Shown here one piece after another: positions 49,153 to 58,304 of a DNA stretch of 64,000 nucleotides. Origin of the DNA: Streptomyces sp. NRRL F-5122 (lineage in GTDB: Bacteria > Actinomycetota > Actinomycetes > Streptomycetales > Streptomycetaceae); contig NZ_LMWH01000228.1 of the NCBI RefSeq assembly GCF_001507435.1, positions 1-64,000 of the forward strand, given 5' to 3'. The translations under genes and the position numbers were made by a program. Positions within the stretch are counted from its first letter, which is position 1; every line of letters starts with the position of its first letter. A model generated the notes under the pieces. It searched no databases, was not told the DNA's origin, and was given only the letters and a program-made list of their open reading frames with translations.

Positions 49153-50541
49153 ATGGCAACCACGGATTATTCGGCGTCCGTCCCCTACAGGGAGGTGGCG
49201 GACCGCAACGGTCGTGTGTACCGGGTCGGCGAGTCGGACATCGACATCATGGGCCGACCACGGAGGTGGATGGTCATCCTGCCCTGGGTGGGCATGATGG
49301 GCATCAGTTCCGCCGAGTACGCGTTCACATCGGCCGAGGACACGCTCCACGAGGCTCATCTGTGGAGCAGTGGACACATCTTCTGGCTCATGGGCGTCTG
49401 GGTGTTCTTCCAGGCGGCCGTGGCCTTCCCCGCCGGTCAGCTGCGGGAGAGCGGCAAGCTGCCCGCCCGCACGGCCATGCTGATCGGCGCGGTCGGCACG
49501 ATGCTGGGCTACGTCTCGCTGGCCTATGCACCGAACGTGATCGTGGCCTACCTGGGCTTCGGCATGTGCAGCGGTATCGGCGCCGGTCTCGTCTACGCGA
49601 CCTGCGTGAACATGGTCGGCAAGTGGTATCCGGAACGCAAGGGCGGCAAGACGGGCTTCGTCAACGGCGGATTCGCCTACGGGTCCGTGCCGTTCGTGTT
49701 CCTGTTCACGTCGTACATGAACCTGAGCAACTACCAGACGGTGCTCGCCACGGTGGGTGTCGGGTTGTGCCTCGTGGTGGCCTCCGCGGGCTGGTTCTTC
49801 AAGGACCCGCCCAAGAACTGGTGGCCCGCGACCGTCGACCCGCTGAAGGCGACAGACGACCCCCGCATCCGCCGGGCCCTGGAGAAGAACCCGCCGGCGA
49901 TCAAGCAGTACACGCCGCGGGAGGCCGCACGCACCCCGGTGCTGTGGATGATGTGGTTCTGCCTGCTGTGCACGGCCGGCATCAACATCTTCGGCATCGC
50001 CTTCCAGGTCCCGTTCGGCAAGGACATGGGCTTCGCGGGCGGCATCGTTGCCACGGCGATGTCCTTGAAGGCCATCGTCAACGGCACCGGACGCGGTGTC
50101 ATCGGCTGGATATCGGACCGCTACGGGCGCCGCAACACGCTGATCATCGTGTGCATCGTGCTCGGCACCGCACAGTTCGGCGTGCTGGTCTCCGGCCAGA
50201 TGGGCAGCATGCCGTTCTTCCTGTTCTGCTCGATGGTTTCCGGCTTCGGCGGCGGAGCGATCTTCCCGCTCTTCGCGGCCATGACCGCGGACTACTTCGG
50301 TGAGAACAACAACGCCAGCAACTACGGCATGGTCTACAGCTCCAAGCTGATCTCGGGCCTCGTCGGCTCCGGCATGGGCTCGGTCGTCGTAGGTGCCTGG
50401 GACTACCACGGCGCCTTCGTCCTGGCCGGCTGCATCGGCCTGGCCTCCGCGGTTCTGGCGCTCTTCCTCAAGGCCCCGGGCAGGCCCAACGCCCGGCGCA
50501 TCGTCCCCAATTCGCAGCCGCTCGGCGAGGAGATGGCCTGA
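49153..50541 (+). CDS. MFS transporter, oxalate/formate antiporter type (first copy)
   Basis: A 462-residue major-facilitator protein with about 12 membrane helices. GLVYATCVNMVGKWYPERKGGKTGFVNGGFAYG and the loop motif GWISDRYGRRN match the OxlT-like (oxalate:formate antiporter) family. It would import oxalate, perhaps in exchange for formate, for the enzymes upstream. ATG 49153 lies within a 120-base gap containing a hairpin. It is followed two bases later by a close paralogue. Confidence 0.9.
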   Translation: MATTDYSASVPYREVADRNGRVYRVGESDIDIMGRPRRWMVILPWVGMMGISSAEYAFTSAEDTLHEAHLWSSGHIFWLMGVWVFFQAAVAFPAGQLRESGKLPARTAMLIGAVGTMLGYVSLAYAPNVIVAYLGFGMCSGIGAGLVYATCVNMVGKWYPERKGGKTGFVNGGFAYGSVPFVFLFTSYMNLSNYQTVLATVGVGLCLVVASAGWFFKDPPKNWWPATVDPLKATDDPRIRRALEKNPPAIKQYTPREAARTPVLWMMWFCLLCTAGINIFGIAFQVPFGKDMGFAGGIVATAMSLKAIVNGTGRGVIGWISDRYGRRNTLIIVCIVLGTAQFGVLVSGQMGSMPFFLFCSMVSGFGGGAIFPLFAAMTADYFGENNNASNYGMVYSSKLISGLVGSGMGSVVVGAWDYHGAFVLAGCIGLASAVLALFLKAPGRPNARRIVPNSQPLGEEMA

Positions 50542-50543
50542 TC

Positions 50544-51950
50544 ATGACGGCAGACCCCATAGCGACCAACAGCTCGTCGGCCGGACCCGACGCCGCGAAC
50601 CGTCCCTACCGTGAAGTGACCGACAGCCACGGCCGGCTCTATCGCATCGGCGAGACCGACCGCGACATCCTCGGCCACTCCCGCAAGATCATGGTGTACC
50701 TGCCGTGGATCGCCATGATGGCCATCAGCGTCTTCGAGTACGCGTACGGCTCCGCGGAGGACACCCTGTCCCACGCGCACGGCTGGACGCAGAGCAACAC
50801 GTTCTGGATCCTGAGCGTCTGGGTCTTCTTCCAGGCGGGTATCGCCTTCCCGGCCGGCTGGATGCGGGAGAAGGGCATCCTGACCGCTCGGGCGGCGATG
50901 TACATCGGCTCCGTGATGTGTGTCGTGGGCTTCCTGGCCCTGTCCCACATGAACAACGTGTGGCTCGCCATCCTCGGCTTCGGCGTCATCGGCGGTGTCG
51001 GCTCCGGCCTGGTCTACGCGACGTGCATCAACATGGTCGGCAAGTGGTTCCCCGAACGACGCGGCGCGCGCACGGGTTTCGTCAACGGCGGATTCGCGTA
51101 CGGCTCCCTGCCCTTCATCTTCATCTTCAACTACGCCTTCGACACCGCGAACTACCACCGCGTCCTGGACCTCATCGGCTGCTACATCCTGATCGTCGTC
51201 TTCGGTTGCGCGATGTTCTTCAAGGACCCGCCGAAGAACTGGTGGCCTGCGGACATCGACCCGCTGACCTACTCCTCGGGGCAGAAGAGCGGGACCGGCC
51301 TGTCCAAGAACCCCCCGGCGGTGAAGCAGTTCACCCCGAAGGAGGCCATCAGGACGGGCATGCTGCCCCTGATGTGGCTGTCCATCGTGCTGACCGCAGG
51401 CGTGTCCATCTTCGGTATCTCCTTCCAGGTCGACTTCGCCAAGGAAGTGGGCTTCGGCCCGCTGGTGGCGGCGTCCTCCATGGGTGTCATGGCGGTCATC
51501 AACGGCATCGGACGCGGTGTCGTCGGCTGGATGTCCGACAAGTGGGGCCGCAAACCGACGCTGGTGATGGTCATCCTCGTCCTGGGCCTCGCCCAGTTCG
51601 GTGTGATCTGGGCGGGCGACGTCAAGAGCGAGGCACTGTTCCTGTTCTTCGCCTTCCTCTCCGGCTTCGGCGGCGGCGCCTTCTATCCGCTGTTCGCGGC
51701 CCTCACCCCGGACTACTTCGGTGAGAACTACAACGCCACCAACTACGGCCTGGTCTACAGCGGCAAGCTGATCAGCGGCCTGTTCGGCGGTGGCCTCGGC
51801 TCGATGGTGGTCGCGGCCTGGGGCTACAACGGCGCCTATGCGCTGGCGGGCGGTGTGTCGATGGTGGCGGCGGCGATCGCACTGCTGCTGCGGCAGCCCG
51901 GACGGGACCGGCAGGTGACCGCGGCCCCGCAGGCGCAGCCCGCGAGCTGA
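50544..51950 (+). CDS. MFS transporter, oxalate/formate antiporter type (second copy)
   Basis: A 468-residue paralogue of the preceding carrier, with the same layout: GLVYATCINMVGKWFPERRGARTGF, GWMSDKWGRKP, and a near-identical N-terminus (YRVGESDIDI versus YRIGETDRDI). Many conserved positions differ in the core, so it is an old tandem duplicate rather than an assembly repeat. The two may differ in substrate or direction, or form a pair. It ends the operon and is followed by a strong terminator. Confidence 0.9.
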   Translation: MTADPIATNSSSAGPDAANRPYREVTDSHGRLYRIGETDRDILGHSRKIMVYLPWIAMMAISVFEYAYGSAEDTLSHAHGWTQSNTFWILSVWVFFQAGIAFPAGWMREKGILTARAAMYIGSVMCVVGFLALSHMNNVWLAILGFGVIGGVGSGLVYATCINMVGKWFPERRGARTGFVNGGFAYGSLPFIFIFNYAFDTANYHRVLDLIGCYILIVVFGCAMFFKDPPKNWWPADIDPLTYSSGQKSGTGLSKNPPAVKQFTPKEAIRTGMLPLMWLSIVLTAGVSIFGISFQVDFAKEVGFGPLVAASSMGVMAVINGIGRGVVGWMSDKWGRKPTLVMVILVLGLAQFGVIWAGDVKSEALFLFFAFLSGFGGGAFYPLFAALTPDYFGENYNATNYGLVYSGKLISGLFGGGLGSMVVAAWGYNGAYALAGGVSMVAAAIALLLRQPGRDRQVTAAPQAQPAS

Positions 51951-51967
51951 CGGTTTCCCGGCACGTG

Positions 51968-52006
51968 AGGAGGCCCCTCCCCCGGTTTTTCGGGGAGGGG
52001 CCTCCT
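51968..52006. terminator. Strong hairpin ending the oxalate operon
   Basis: AGGAGGCCCCTCCCCCG, loop GTTTTT, then CGGGGAGGGGCCTCCT, a 16-bp stem with one bulged C. It lies between the second transporter gene and the convergent isomerase-like gene and can serve both. Confidence 0.8.
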
Positions 52007-52035
52007 GGTGCGTCCGGGGTCCGCCGGAACCGGCG

Positions 52036-53196
52036 CTACTTCCTGCGCAGAGCGGCCAGGTTGTCGTAGCCGATCCGCGCGTGCTCGAGCGACTGGCCCG
52101 GGTCGGTGGAACTGGGCGCGTTGTCCTGCTCCACCATCGGGTTGTGGTAGTTGCGCTCACCGACCCGCGAGAAGAACGTCGTGTAGTCGATGACACCGGT
52201 GCCGAACGGGACCATGTCGTAGCCCTGTCCGTTGGTGGTGTTGACCACGCCGTCCTTCGCGTGGAACAGCGGGTAGCGCTTGTTGTGACGGGTGACCAGG
52301 CCGGCCGGGTCGAAGACCTTCTCCCGCGTGGAGCCGTCGTGGGCGGTGTAGGTGTGGAACTTGTACTGGGCCACGTGCGCCCAGTAGATGTCCATCTCCA
52401 GCCAGATCAGCTTCGGGTCGGTGATGGACAGGAAGTACTCCAGCTTGCGGATGCCGGAGCTGCGGGTCGGGCGGCCCTGCGCGTCGAGCGGCCCGCCGTC
52501 GAGCAGGAAGCCGTACGCCGCGTCGTGGTTGTGGGTGTAGAGCTTGAGCCCGGCCCTGCGGGCGATCTCGCCCAACTGGTGCCACTTGTCGGCGGCGACG
52601 TCCCAGTCCGCCCGGTAGGAGCTGCCGGTGGGGTCGCCTCCGGTGCCCATGTGGTCCATGCCGAGGATGTTCGCGATCTCGAGGTGCTTCTTGAAGGTGT
52701 CCAGGTCCTCCTTCGTCAGGGGCCAGGAGCTCGGGATGAAGCCGTGGTTGCCCTGCGCCCGCAGCCCGTACTCGTTCAGCCAGCGGCGCAGCAGCCGGGC
52801 GCCCTCGACGGACTCCAGGTTGGCCCCGCCGGGCGCGTTGGCGTGCTGTCCGTAGCCGGCGAACTCGACCTGCTTGTAGCCGAAGCGGGCGAGCTGCTTG
52901 AACACCTCGCGGAACCCGGAGGGCAGGGTGGTGGAGAGCGGGTCACGGCCGGTGGCGTCCCGCACCGTGTAGAGGATGATGCCGCGCTTGTCGGCGGGCA
53001 CGAGCGCCTGGCCTCTGCCGCCCTTCCCGGCCGGTGCCGTCGGCGCGGCCACAGCGGGCCCCGCACCGAAGGCCGGGGCGGCGATCGCGCCCGCCGCGAC
53101 GGCGGTGCAGGTGCTCAGGAAGCGGCGCCGGCCGATACCCAGGCTGCGGCGCAGCGATTCATCGGTGTCGTGGGCTGTTTCGTGGATGTCCTTCAC
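52036..53196 (-). CDS. Tat-exported sugar phosphate isomerase/epimerase-like protein
   Basis: A 386-residue TIM-barrel protein of the xylose isomerase-like family. The N-terminus has a twin-arginine signal (GIGRRRFLSTCTAVAAGAIA, ending near AVAAP), so it is folded in the cytoplasm and exported. The barrel shows the family's metal-site pattern: VEFAGYG, DHMGTGGDP, LKLYTHNHDAAYGF, IWLEMDIYWA and LFHAKDG. It begins 11 bases after the EboF-like gene and is the last gene of the Ebo operon. An extracytoplasmic partner is consistent with the export role proposed for Ebo clusters. Confidence 0.87.
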   Translation of the reverse strand: MKDIHETAHDTDESLRRSLGIGRRRFLSTCTAVAAGAIAAPAFGAGPAVAAPTAPAGKGGRGQALVPADKRGIILYTVRDATGRDPLSTTLPSGFREVFKQLARFGYKQVEFAGYGQHANAPGGANLESVEGARLLRRWLNEYGLRAQGNHGFIPSSWPLTKEDLDTFKKHLEIANILGMDHMGTGGDPTGSSYRADWDVAADKWHQLGEIARRAGLKLYTHNHDAAYGFLLDGGPLDAQGRPTRSSGIRKLEYFLSITDPKLIWLEMDIYWAHVAQYKFHTYTAHDGSTREKVFDPAGLVTRHNKRYPLFHAKDGVVNTTNGQGYDMVPFGTGVIDYTTFFSRVGERNYHNPMVEQDNAPSSTDPGQSLEHARIGYDNLAALRRK

Positions 53197-53207
53197 GGGT
53201 GCCTCTC

Positions 53208-54662
53208 TCAGGGCTGGTGGTCCGGTTGGTCGGCGCTCGCGGCCCGCGGGCTCTCGTGCGGTGACGGGGCGAGCCCCGCCAGGGCGAGCAGGAGTGACTT
53301 CACGTCCGTGGCCGCGACGCGGTCACCGACGGCGCGGGGGGTGGAGCAGAGGATGAGCGGACCGTCGTCGTCGCTCATGGGAAGGCGGCCGTGGCTGCCG
53401 CGGATGGGCGCGGGGTCGAGGGGCACGACCGCCATGCGGTAGCGCATGCCGAGCTTCTTGCGGGCCAGGGCGGTCGCCGCCTTGACCTTGACATAGGGGT
53501 CGAGCGGATCCATGAACAGCTCGACCGGGTCGTAGCCGGGTTTGCGGTGGATCTCGACCAGTCGCGCGAAGTCGGGGGCACGGGCGTCGTCGAGCCAGTA
53601 GTAGTACGTGAACCAGGCGTCCGGCTCCGCGACGGCGACGAGCTCGCCGGAGCGGGGGTGGTCGAGATGATGGGCCTTCTTGCCCTCGTCGTCGAGGAGC
53701 CGCTCGATGCCGGGGAGGTCCGCGAGCGCGGCCCGGGTCGCCTCCAGATCCTCCGGGCGACGTACGTAGACATGGGCGATCTGGTGGTCGGCGACCGCGA
53801 ACGCGCGGGAGGCCATCGGGTCGAGGTACTCCATACCGTCCTGCGTGTGCACCTCGAGCAGTCCGGCGCGGCGCAGGACACGGTTGATGTCGACCGGCCG
53901 GTCCACAGGGGTGATGCCGTACTCGGACAGGGCGACGACGGTACGCCCCTCGGCGCGGGCCTCGTCGAGGAGCGGGGCCACGGCTGCGTCCAGGTCGGCC
54001 GCCGCCTGCCACGAGCGGGGGTCGTCGGGGCCGAACCGCTGGAGGTCGTAGTCGAGGTGCGGGAGGTAGCACAGGGCCAGGTCGGGGCGGCGGGTGCGCA
54101 GGATGTGCCGGGTCGCGTCGATGATCCAGCGGCTGGAGACCAGGTCGGCACCGGGACCCCAGAAGTGGAACAGGGGGAACGTGCCCAGTCTGTCCGTGAG
54201 TTCGTCGTGCAGGGCCGGTGGCCTGGTGTAGCAGTCCGGTTCCTTGCGGCCGTCGGAGTAGTAGACCGGGCGGGGTGTGACGGTGATGTCGGTGTCCGCG
54301 CCCATGGCGTACCACCAGCAGATGTTGGCGACCGTGTAGCCGGGGTGCACACGACGGGCGGCGTCCCACAACTTGTCGCCGGAGACGAGACCGTTGTGCT
54401 GTCGCCACAGGAGTACGTCGCCGAGCTCGCGGAAGTACCAGCCGTTGCCGACGATGCCGTGCTCGGAGGGCATGGCCCCGGTGAGGAAGGTGGACTGGGC
54501 GGCGCAGGTGACGGCGGGCAGGACGGTGCCGAGCGGGGCGCGCGAGCCGGACCTGCCCAGCGCCTTCAGGTGCGGCATGTGGTCGAGGAGGCGGGGGGTG
54601 AGGCCCACGACGTCCAGGACAAGGAGCGGGGTGGGGTCCTTGTCGGTCCGGTGGGTGCTCAT
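53208..54662 (-). CDS. eboF: Alkaline phosphatase-superfamily protein (EboF-like)
   Basis: A 484-residue alkaline-phosphatase-superfamily protein of the phosphodiesterase/nucleotide pyrophosphatase type. The metal site begins LLVLDVVGLTPRLL, the nucleophile Thr is in LPAVTCAAQSTFLTG, followed by MPSEHGIVGNGWYF. Later ligands are seen in YLPHLDYDLQRFG, VVALSEYGITPV and a His in HRKPGYDP or HGRLP. No signal peptide is visible. It overlaps the EboE gene by four bases. The EboF name rests on sequence type and on cluster context. Confidence 0.85.
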   Translation of the reverse strand: MSTHRTDKDPTPLLVLDVVGLTPRLLDHMPHLKALGRSGSRAPLGTVLPAVTCAAQSTFLTGAMPSEHGIVGNGWYFRELGDVLLWRQHNGLVSGDKLWDAARRVHPGYTVANICWWYAMGADTDITVTPRPVYYSDGRKEPDCYTRPPALHDELTDRLGTFPLFHFWGPGADLVSSRWIIDATRHILRTRRPDLALCYLPHLDYDLQRFGPDDPRSWQAAADLDAAVAPLLDEARAEGRTVVALSEYGITPVDRPVDINRVLRRAGLLEVHTQDGMEYLDPMASRAFAVADHQIAHVYVRRPEDLEATRAALADLPGIERLLDDEGKKAHHLDHPRSGELVAVAEPDAWFTYYYWLDDARAPDFARLVEIHRKPGYDPVELFMDPLDPYVKVKAATALARKKLGMRYRMAVVPLDPAPIRGSHGRLPMSDDDGPLILCSTPRAVGDRVAATDVKSLLLALAGLAPSPHESPRAASADQPDHQP

Positions 54663-55828
54663 GGCAGCTCCTTCAGGCCGAGGTCGGTCAACAGGTCCCG
54701 GGCGAGCATGAGTTCGGCGGCGATGCCGTCGGTGAGCCGGGCGCGGGCCCGGGGGCGCAGCTCGGGCGGGAGGGCCTGCCAGGTATAGGTCTCGACCTCG
54801 AGGTGACGGGTGAGGGGGTGCGGGCCCCCGACGAGCCGGGTCAGTGCCGCCTTCAGCACGGGGAGTGTCGAGGTGAGCGGGGCGGCGGGGGCCGCGTGCA
54901 GCGGTACGTGGAAGTGGGCGCGCCAGGGCGATCCGTCGGGCAGGACGTCGCCCCGCAGCGCTTCACCGAGGTCGTCGGTGCCCTGCAGGCCGGAGTCGGT
55001 CACGGTGCGCGTCTGGTGCAGGAAGCGCGGTTCGTCGAACGCGGCGAGGGCCTCGCGGACCTCGGGGAGGTGGGGGTGCTCGGCGTGCAGGGCCGCCGAC
55101 AGCTGGGTCTTGACCACCGGTACACCGGCCCGCCGCAGCGCCTCGAGGGCCGGGTGCGGATCCTCGAAGGAGGTGGCGAGGTGGCACGTGTCGACACAGA
55201 CGCCGATGCGTTCGTGCGCGATCGAGGTCAGCGGGGCGATGGCGTCCGCGGTGGTCTCGACGGTGCATCCGGGTTCCGGCTCCAGTCCGATGCGGATGGA
55301 TCGTCCGGTCAACTCCGCCAGGGCGTCGAGGCGCTCGCCGAGGGTACGCAGGGCGGTGCGGGCCGCCTGCGCCCGCCGCTCGTCCGCTGCGGTACGCCAG
55401 AACAGCGGCAGCGTGGAGATGCTGCCCTCGCTGACGTCGTCGGGGAGCAGCCCGGCGAGGACGCGGGCGAGGGCGGTGGTGTGGTCGAGGCGTTCGGGGT
55501 CGGCCCAGTCCGGCCTGTAGACGCGGTACTTGACCTCCTCGGCGCCGAAGCCCTCGTACGGGAATCCGTTGAGGGTGACGACCTCAAGGCCCCGCTGATC
55601 GAGTTCGGTGCGCAGTCGGCGCAGCGCGGACGGATCGGTGACCAGCGCCCGGGCGGCGTCCTTGGCGAGCCACAGGCCGATGCCCAGGCGGTCCCTGCCG
55701 AGGCGACGGCGCACCGCCTCGCAGTGGTCGCGCAGTTGGAGGAGGACGCCGTCGAGCGTCTCGGCCGGGTGGACGTTGGTGCAGTAGGCGAGATGGACCG
55801 TGGAGCCGTCCGGGTGGCGGAAGCGCAT
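54659..55828 (-). CDS. eboE: EboE-like TIM-barrel protein
   Basis: A 389-residue protein of the 'metabolite traffic protein EboE' group, a xylose isomerase-like TIM barrel. Its hallmarks are the start HLAYCTNVHPAETLDGV, VVTLNGFPYEGFGAEEVKYR, IGLEPEPGCTVETTADA, GVCVDTCHLATSFEDP and HFHVPLHAA. It retains Glu/His/Asp metal-ligand positions. It follows the TatD-like gene with a 3-base gap and overlaps eboF by four bases. Confidence 0.9.
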   Translation of the reverse strand: MRFRHPDGSTVHLAYCTNVHPAETLDGVLLQLRDHCEAVRRRLGRDRLGIGLWLAKDAARALVTDPSALRRLRTELDQRGLEVVTLNGFPYEGFGAEEVKYRVYRPDWADPERLDHTTALARVLAGLLPDDVSEGSISTLPLFWRTAADERRAQAARTALRTLGERLDALAELTGRSIRIGLEPEPGCTVETTADAIAPLTSIAHERIGVCVDTCHLATSFEDPHPALEALRRAGVPVVKTQLSAALHAEHPHLPEVREALAAFDEPRFLHQTRTVTDSGLQGTDDLGEALRGDVLPDGSPWRAHFHVPLHAAPAAPLTSTLPVLKAALTRLVGGPHPLTRHLEVETYTWQALPPELRPRARARLTDGIAAELMLARDLLTDLGLKELP

Positions 55829-55831
55829 GCC

Positions 55832-56680
55832 TCACTCCCCGCCGCGCAGGATCGAGTTGCCCTCGTGGGTCGCCGCCGTGCCGGCGGGAGCGAGGTCGAG
55901 CCGGCCGCTGATCCCGTAGAACGCCACGGGGTTGCGCCACAGCACCCGGTCGACCTCGTCCTCGGTGAAGCCGTCCCCGAGCATCGTGTCGGCGACCTTG
56001 CGGGTCTTGAGCGGGTCGCTTCTGCCCCAGTCCGCCGCGGAGTTCACCAGGACCCGTTCGGGCCCGTACTCCCGCAGGATCGCGACCATCCGCCCCTCGT
56101 CCATCTTGGTCTCGGGGTAGACGGAGAACCCCAGCCAGCAGCCGCTGTCCTTGGCCTCCTTGACGGTGGTCTCGTTGAGGTGGTCGACCAGTACGTGGTC
56201 CGGGGGCAGTGCGGACTCCCGCACGACATCGAGGGTGCGGCGCAGGCCGGCGAGCTTGTCGCGGTGCGGGGTGTGGACCAGCGCGGGCAGCCCGTGATCG
56301 GCGGCGAGCTGCAGCTGTGCGGCGAGAGCGGTGTCCTCGGCGGGGGTCATCGAGTCGTAGCCGATCTCGCCGACGGCCACGACCCGGTCCTTGACGAGGT
56401 ACCGGGGCAGTTCGTCGAGGACCGGTCCACAGCGCGGGTCGCCCGCCTCCTTCGGGTTGAGGGCGAGGGTGCAGTGATGGGCGATGCCGTACTGGGCGGC
56501 GCGGAAGGGTTCCCAGCCCAGGAGGGAGTCGAAGTAGTCGAGGAAGGAGGCGGGAGAGGTGCGGGGCTGGCCGAGCCAGAAGGACGGTTCGACCACGGCG
56601 CGGACGCCCGCGGCGTACATGGCCTCGTAGTCGTCCGTGGTCCGCGACGTCATGTGGATGTGGGGGTCGAAGATGCGCAT
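55832..56680 (-). CDS. eboB: TatD-family metal hydrolase (EboB-like)
   Basis: A 282-residue amidohydrolase-fold enzyme. Metal ligands are visible in IFDPHIHMTSRT, VAVGEIGYDSM, ALVHTPHRDKL, VLVDHLNETTVK and VNSAADWGRSDP. It belongs to the TatD-like branch found in Ebo clusters. Its ATG overlaps the EboA stop by one base (TGATG), showing translational coupling. The substrate is unknown. Confidence 0.9.
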   Translation of the reverse strand: MRIFDPHIHMTSRTTDDYEAMYAAGVRAVVEPSFWLGQPRTSPASFLDYFDSLLGWEPFRAAQYGIAHHCTLALNPKEAGDPRCGPVLDELPRYLVKDRVVAVGEIGYDSMTPAEDTALAAQLQLAADHGLPALVHTPHRDKLAGLRRTLDVVRESALPPDHVLVDHLNETTVKEAKDSGCWLGFSVYPETKMDEGRMVAILREYGPERVLVNSAADWGRSDPLKTRKVADTMLGDGFTEDEVDRVLWRNPVAFYGISGRLDLAPAGTAATHEGNSILRGGE

Positions 56681-57378
56681 CAGGACTCCTTGCCGTGGGG
56701 GGCGTCCGCGGGGGGCGGAGTGGGCGCGGACTCGGTAAGGGCGAGGACGCGGTGCAGGTCCTCCGGCACGGGGCGGCCCGCGGCGGTCCGCTCGGCGGCG
56801 TAGTCGCGCAGCATGCGGGCGAGTTCGGCGTCACCGCGGGCGCGCCGCGCGAGGTCCGTCACACCGGCGACGGACACGCCGGTGAACAGGCACTTCAGGA
56901 CGGCGTGCCGCCAGAGGTGGGCGGCGAGATGCCGGGCCGCGTACGGGCCGACGGCGGCGGCCACCAGCCGCGTGTCGTTGGTGCGCAGCGCGTCCTCGAC
57001 GAGCGGAAGGGCCTCGGGGCCCGGCACGAGGTGGGCCAGGGCGTGCAGGACGGCGCGCCGCTCGTCGGCGGTGCCCTGCCGGTAGACCCGGGTGAGTGCC
57101 GTGGTGTCGGCGCGGGCCGCGTGGAGGATGAGGACACGAGCCGCGTCGGCGTGTACGGGACCGCAGCGGCGTCCGGCCTCCGCGAGGCGCAACTCCCAGA
57201 CGGAGATGGGGCCGTGGGCGCCGGGGTGGGCGGCGGCCTCGTCGAGTGACCGGTCGAGCCAGGCGCGGGCGCCTGCGTCGAGGTGGGTGCCGAGTCGGGC
57301 GTGCAGTTCCTCCGGTGGGGTGCGGGCGAGGGCGGCACCGGACGCGGGGGTGCCCGGGGCGGCGTGGGGGTGGGTCAT
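56680..57378 (-). CDS. eboA: EboA-domain protein
   Basis: A 232-residue all-helical protein of the EboA family, with no known catalytic activity. Family-like segments are ELHARLGTHLDAGARAWLD, ADAARVLILHAA, YRQGTADERRAVLHALAHL, TRLVAAAVGPYAARHL and HAVLKCLFTGVSVAGV. It starts at ATG 57378, overlapping the TIM-barrel gene stop by four bases. EboA is the defining member of the cluster, so its presence makes the Ebo assignment firm. Confidence 0.85.
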   Translation of the reverse strand: MTHPHAAPGTPASGAALARTPPEELHARLGTHLDAGARAWLDRSLDEAAAHPGAHGPISVWELRLAEAGRRCGPVHADAARVLILHAARADTTALTRVYRQGTADERRAVLHALAHLVPGPEALPLVEDALRTNDTRLVAAAVGPYAARHLAAHLWRHAVLKCLFTGVSVAGVTDLARRARGDAELARMLRDYAAERTAAGRPVPEDLHRVLALTESAPTPPPADAPHGKES

Positions 57379-58304
57379 GCGGAGCTCCCATCGGGGGTGG
57401 CGGAGGGCGCGCCATGGGTGGGGGTGGCGACCGGCCTGTGGGTGGTGGCGGCCGCCGCCGCTGTGCGGAGGAACGGGAGGGAGAGCTGGGCGTGGTGGGG
57501 CCCGGCGTGGGAGTGGCGGGGCAGTTCGACGACGGTCAGCCCCCGGTAGGCGGCGTCCGACAGGGCCGCGAGGACCGGCGGGAAGTCGATGTCGCCCTCT
57601 CCGAAGGGGAGGTGCTCGTGCACGCCCCGGCGCATGTCCTCGATCTGGACGTGCCGCAGCCAGGGGGCGGCCGCACGTACGCAGTCCGCGGGAGGCAGCG
57701 GCTCCAGGCACTGGCAGTGTCCGATGTCGAGGGTGAGGCCCAGGTGTTCGGGGTCCGCGAGAGCCTCCCTCAGCCGGTGGAAGTCGGCGAGGGTGGCGAG
57801 GAGATGGCCCGGTTCGGGTTCGACGGCGAGAGGGACGTCCGCGGTGGCTGCGGCCTCGAGGACGGGGGTGAGCCCCTCAGTGAGCCGCTTCCAGGCCGTG
57901 TCCTCGTCGCATCCCTCCGGGACGGTGCCGCTGAAGCAGTGGACCGCGTGGGCGCCGAGCTCGGCGGCGATCCGGACGGCCCGTGACAGCAGGTCGGCGC
58001 GGCGGGCACGGTCGTCCGGGGCGGCGTCCAGGAGGGAGGGACCGTGTTTGCGCCGCGGGTCGAGCACATAGCGGGCACCGGTCTCGACGGTGACCTCCAG
58101 GCCGAGGGTCTCCAGGCGGCGGGCGAGCCTGCGCGTGCGGGAGGCCAGGTCGGGAGCCAGCGGGTCGAGGTGCATGTGGTCGAGGGTCAGTCCGACGCCG
58201 TCGTAGCCGAGGTCGGCGAGCAGCGCGAGGGCGTCCTCGAGACGGAGGTCGGCGAGGCCGTTGGTGCCGTAACCGAAGCGGAGCGCGCCAGGTCCGGGAG
58301 TCAT
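57375..58304 (-). CDS. Sugar phosphate isomerase/epimerase-like TIM barrel
   Basis: A 309-residue xylose isomerase-like TIM-barrel protein. Strand and ligand motifs are FGYGTNGLADLRLEDALA, GYDGVGLTLDHMHLD, VHCFSGTVPEG, PLAVEPEPGHLL, GLTLDIGHCQCLE and HVQIEDMRRGVHEHLPFGEG. The pattern (Glu, Asp/His, Glu) suggests a metal-dependent sugar-type isomerase or epimerase. It overlaps UbiA before it and EboA after it by four bases each. It is distinct from the EboE-like and Tat-exported proteins further down. Confidence 0.87.
   Translation of the reverse strand: MTPGPGALRFGYGTNGLADLRLEDALALLADLGYDGVGLTLDHMHLDPLAPDLASRTRRLARRLETLGLEVTVETGARYVLDPRRKHGPSLLDAAPDDRARRADLLSRAVRIAAELGAHAVHCFSGTVPEGCDEDTAWKRLTEGLTPVLEAAATADVPLAVEPEPGHLLATLADFHRLREALADPEHLGLTLDIGHCQCLEPLPPADCVRAAAPWLRHVQIEDMRRGVHEHLPFGEGDIDFPPVLAALSDAAYRGLTVVELPRHSHAGPHHAQLSLPFLRTAAAAATTHRPVATPTHGAPSATPDGSSA

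Noticed and set aside
49153..51950. The tandem MFS genes as an assembly duplication
   Set aside because: The two differ at many nucleotide and amino-acid positions throughout, so they are real paralogues.
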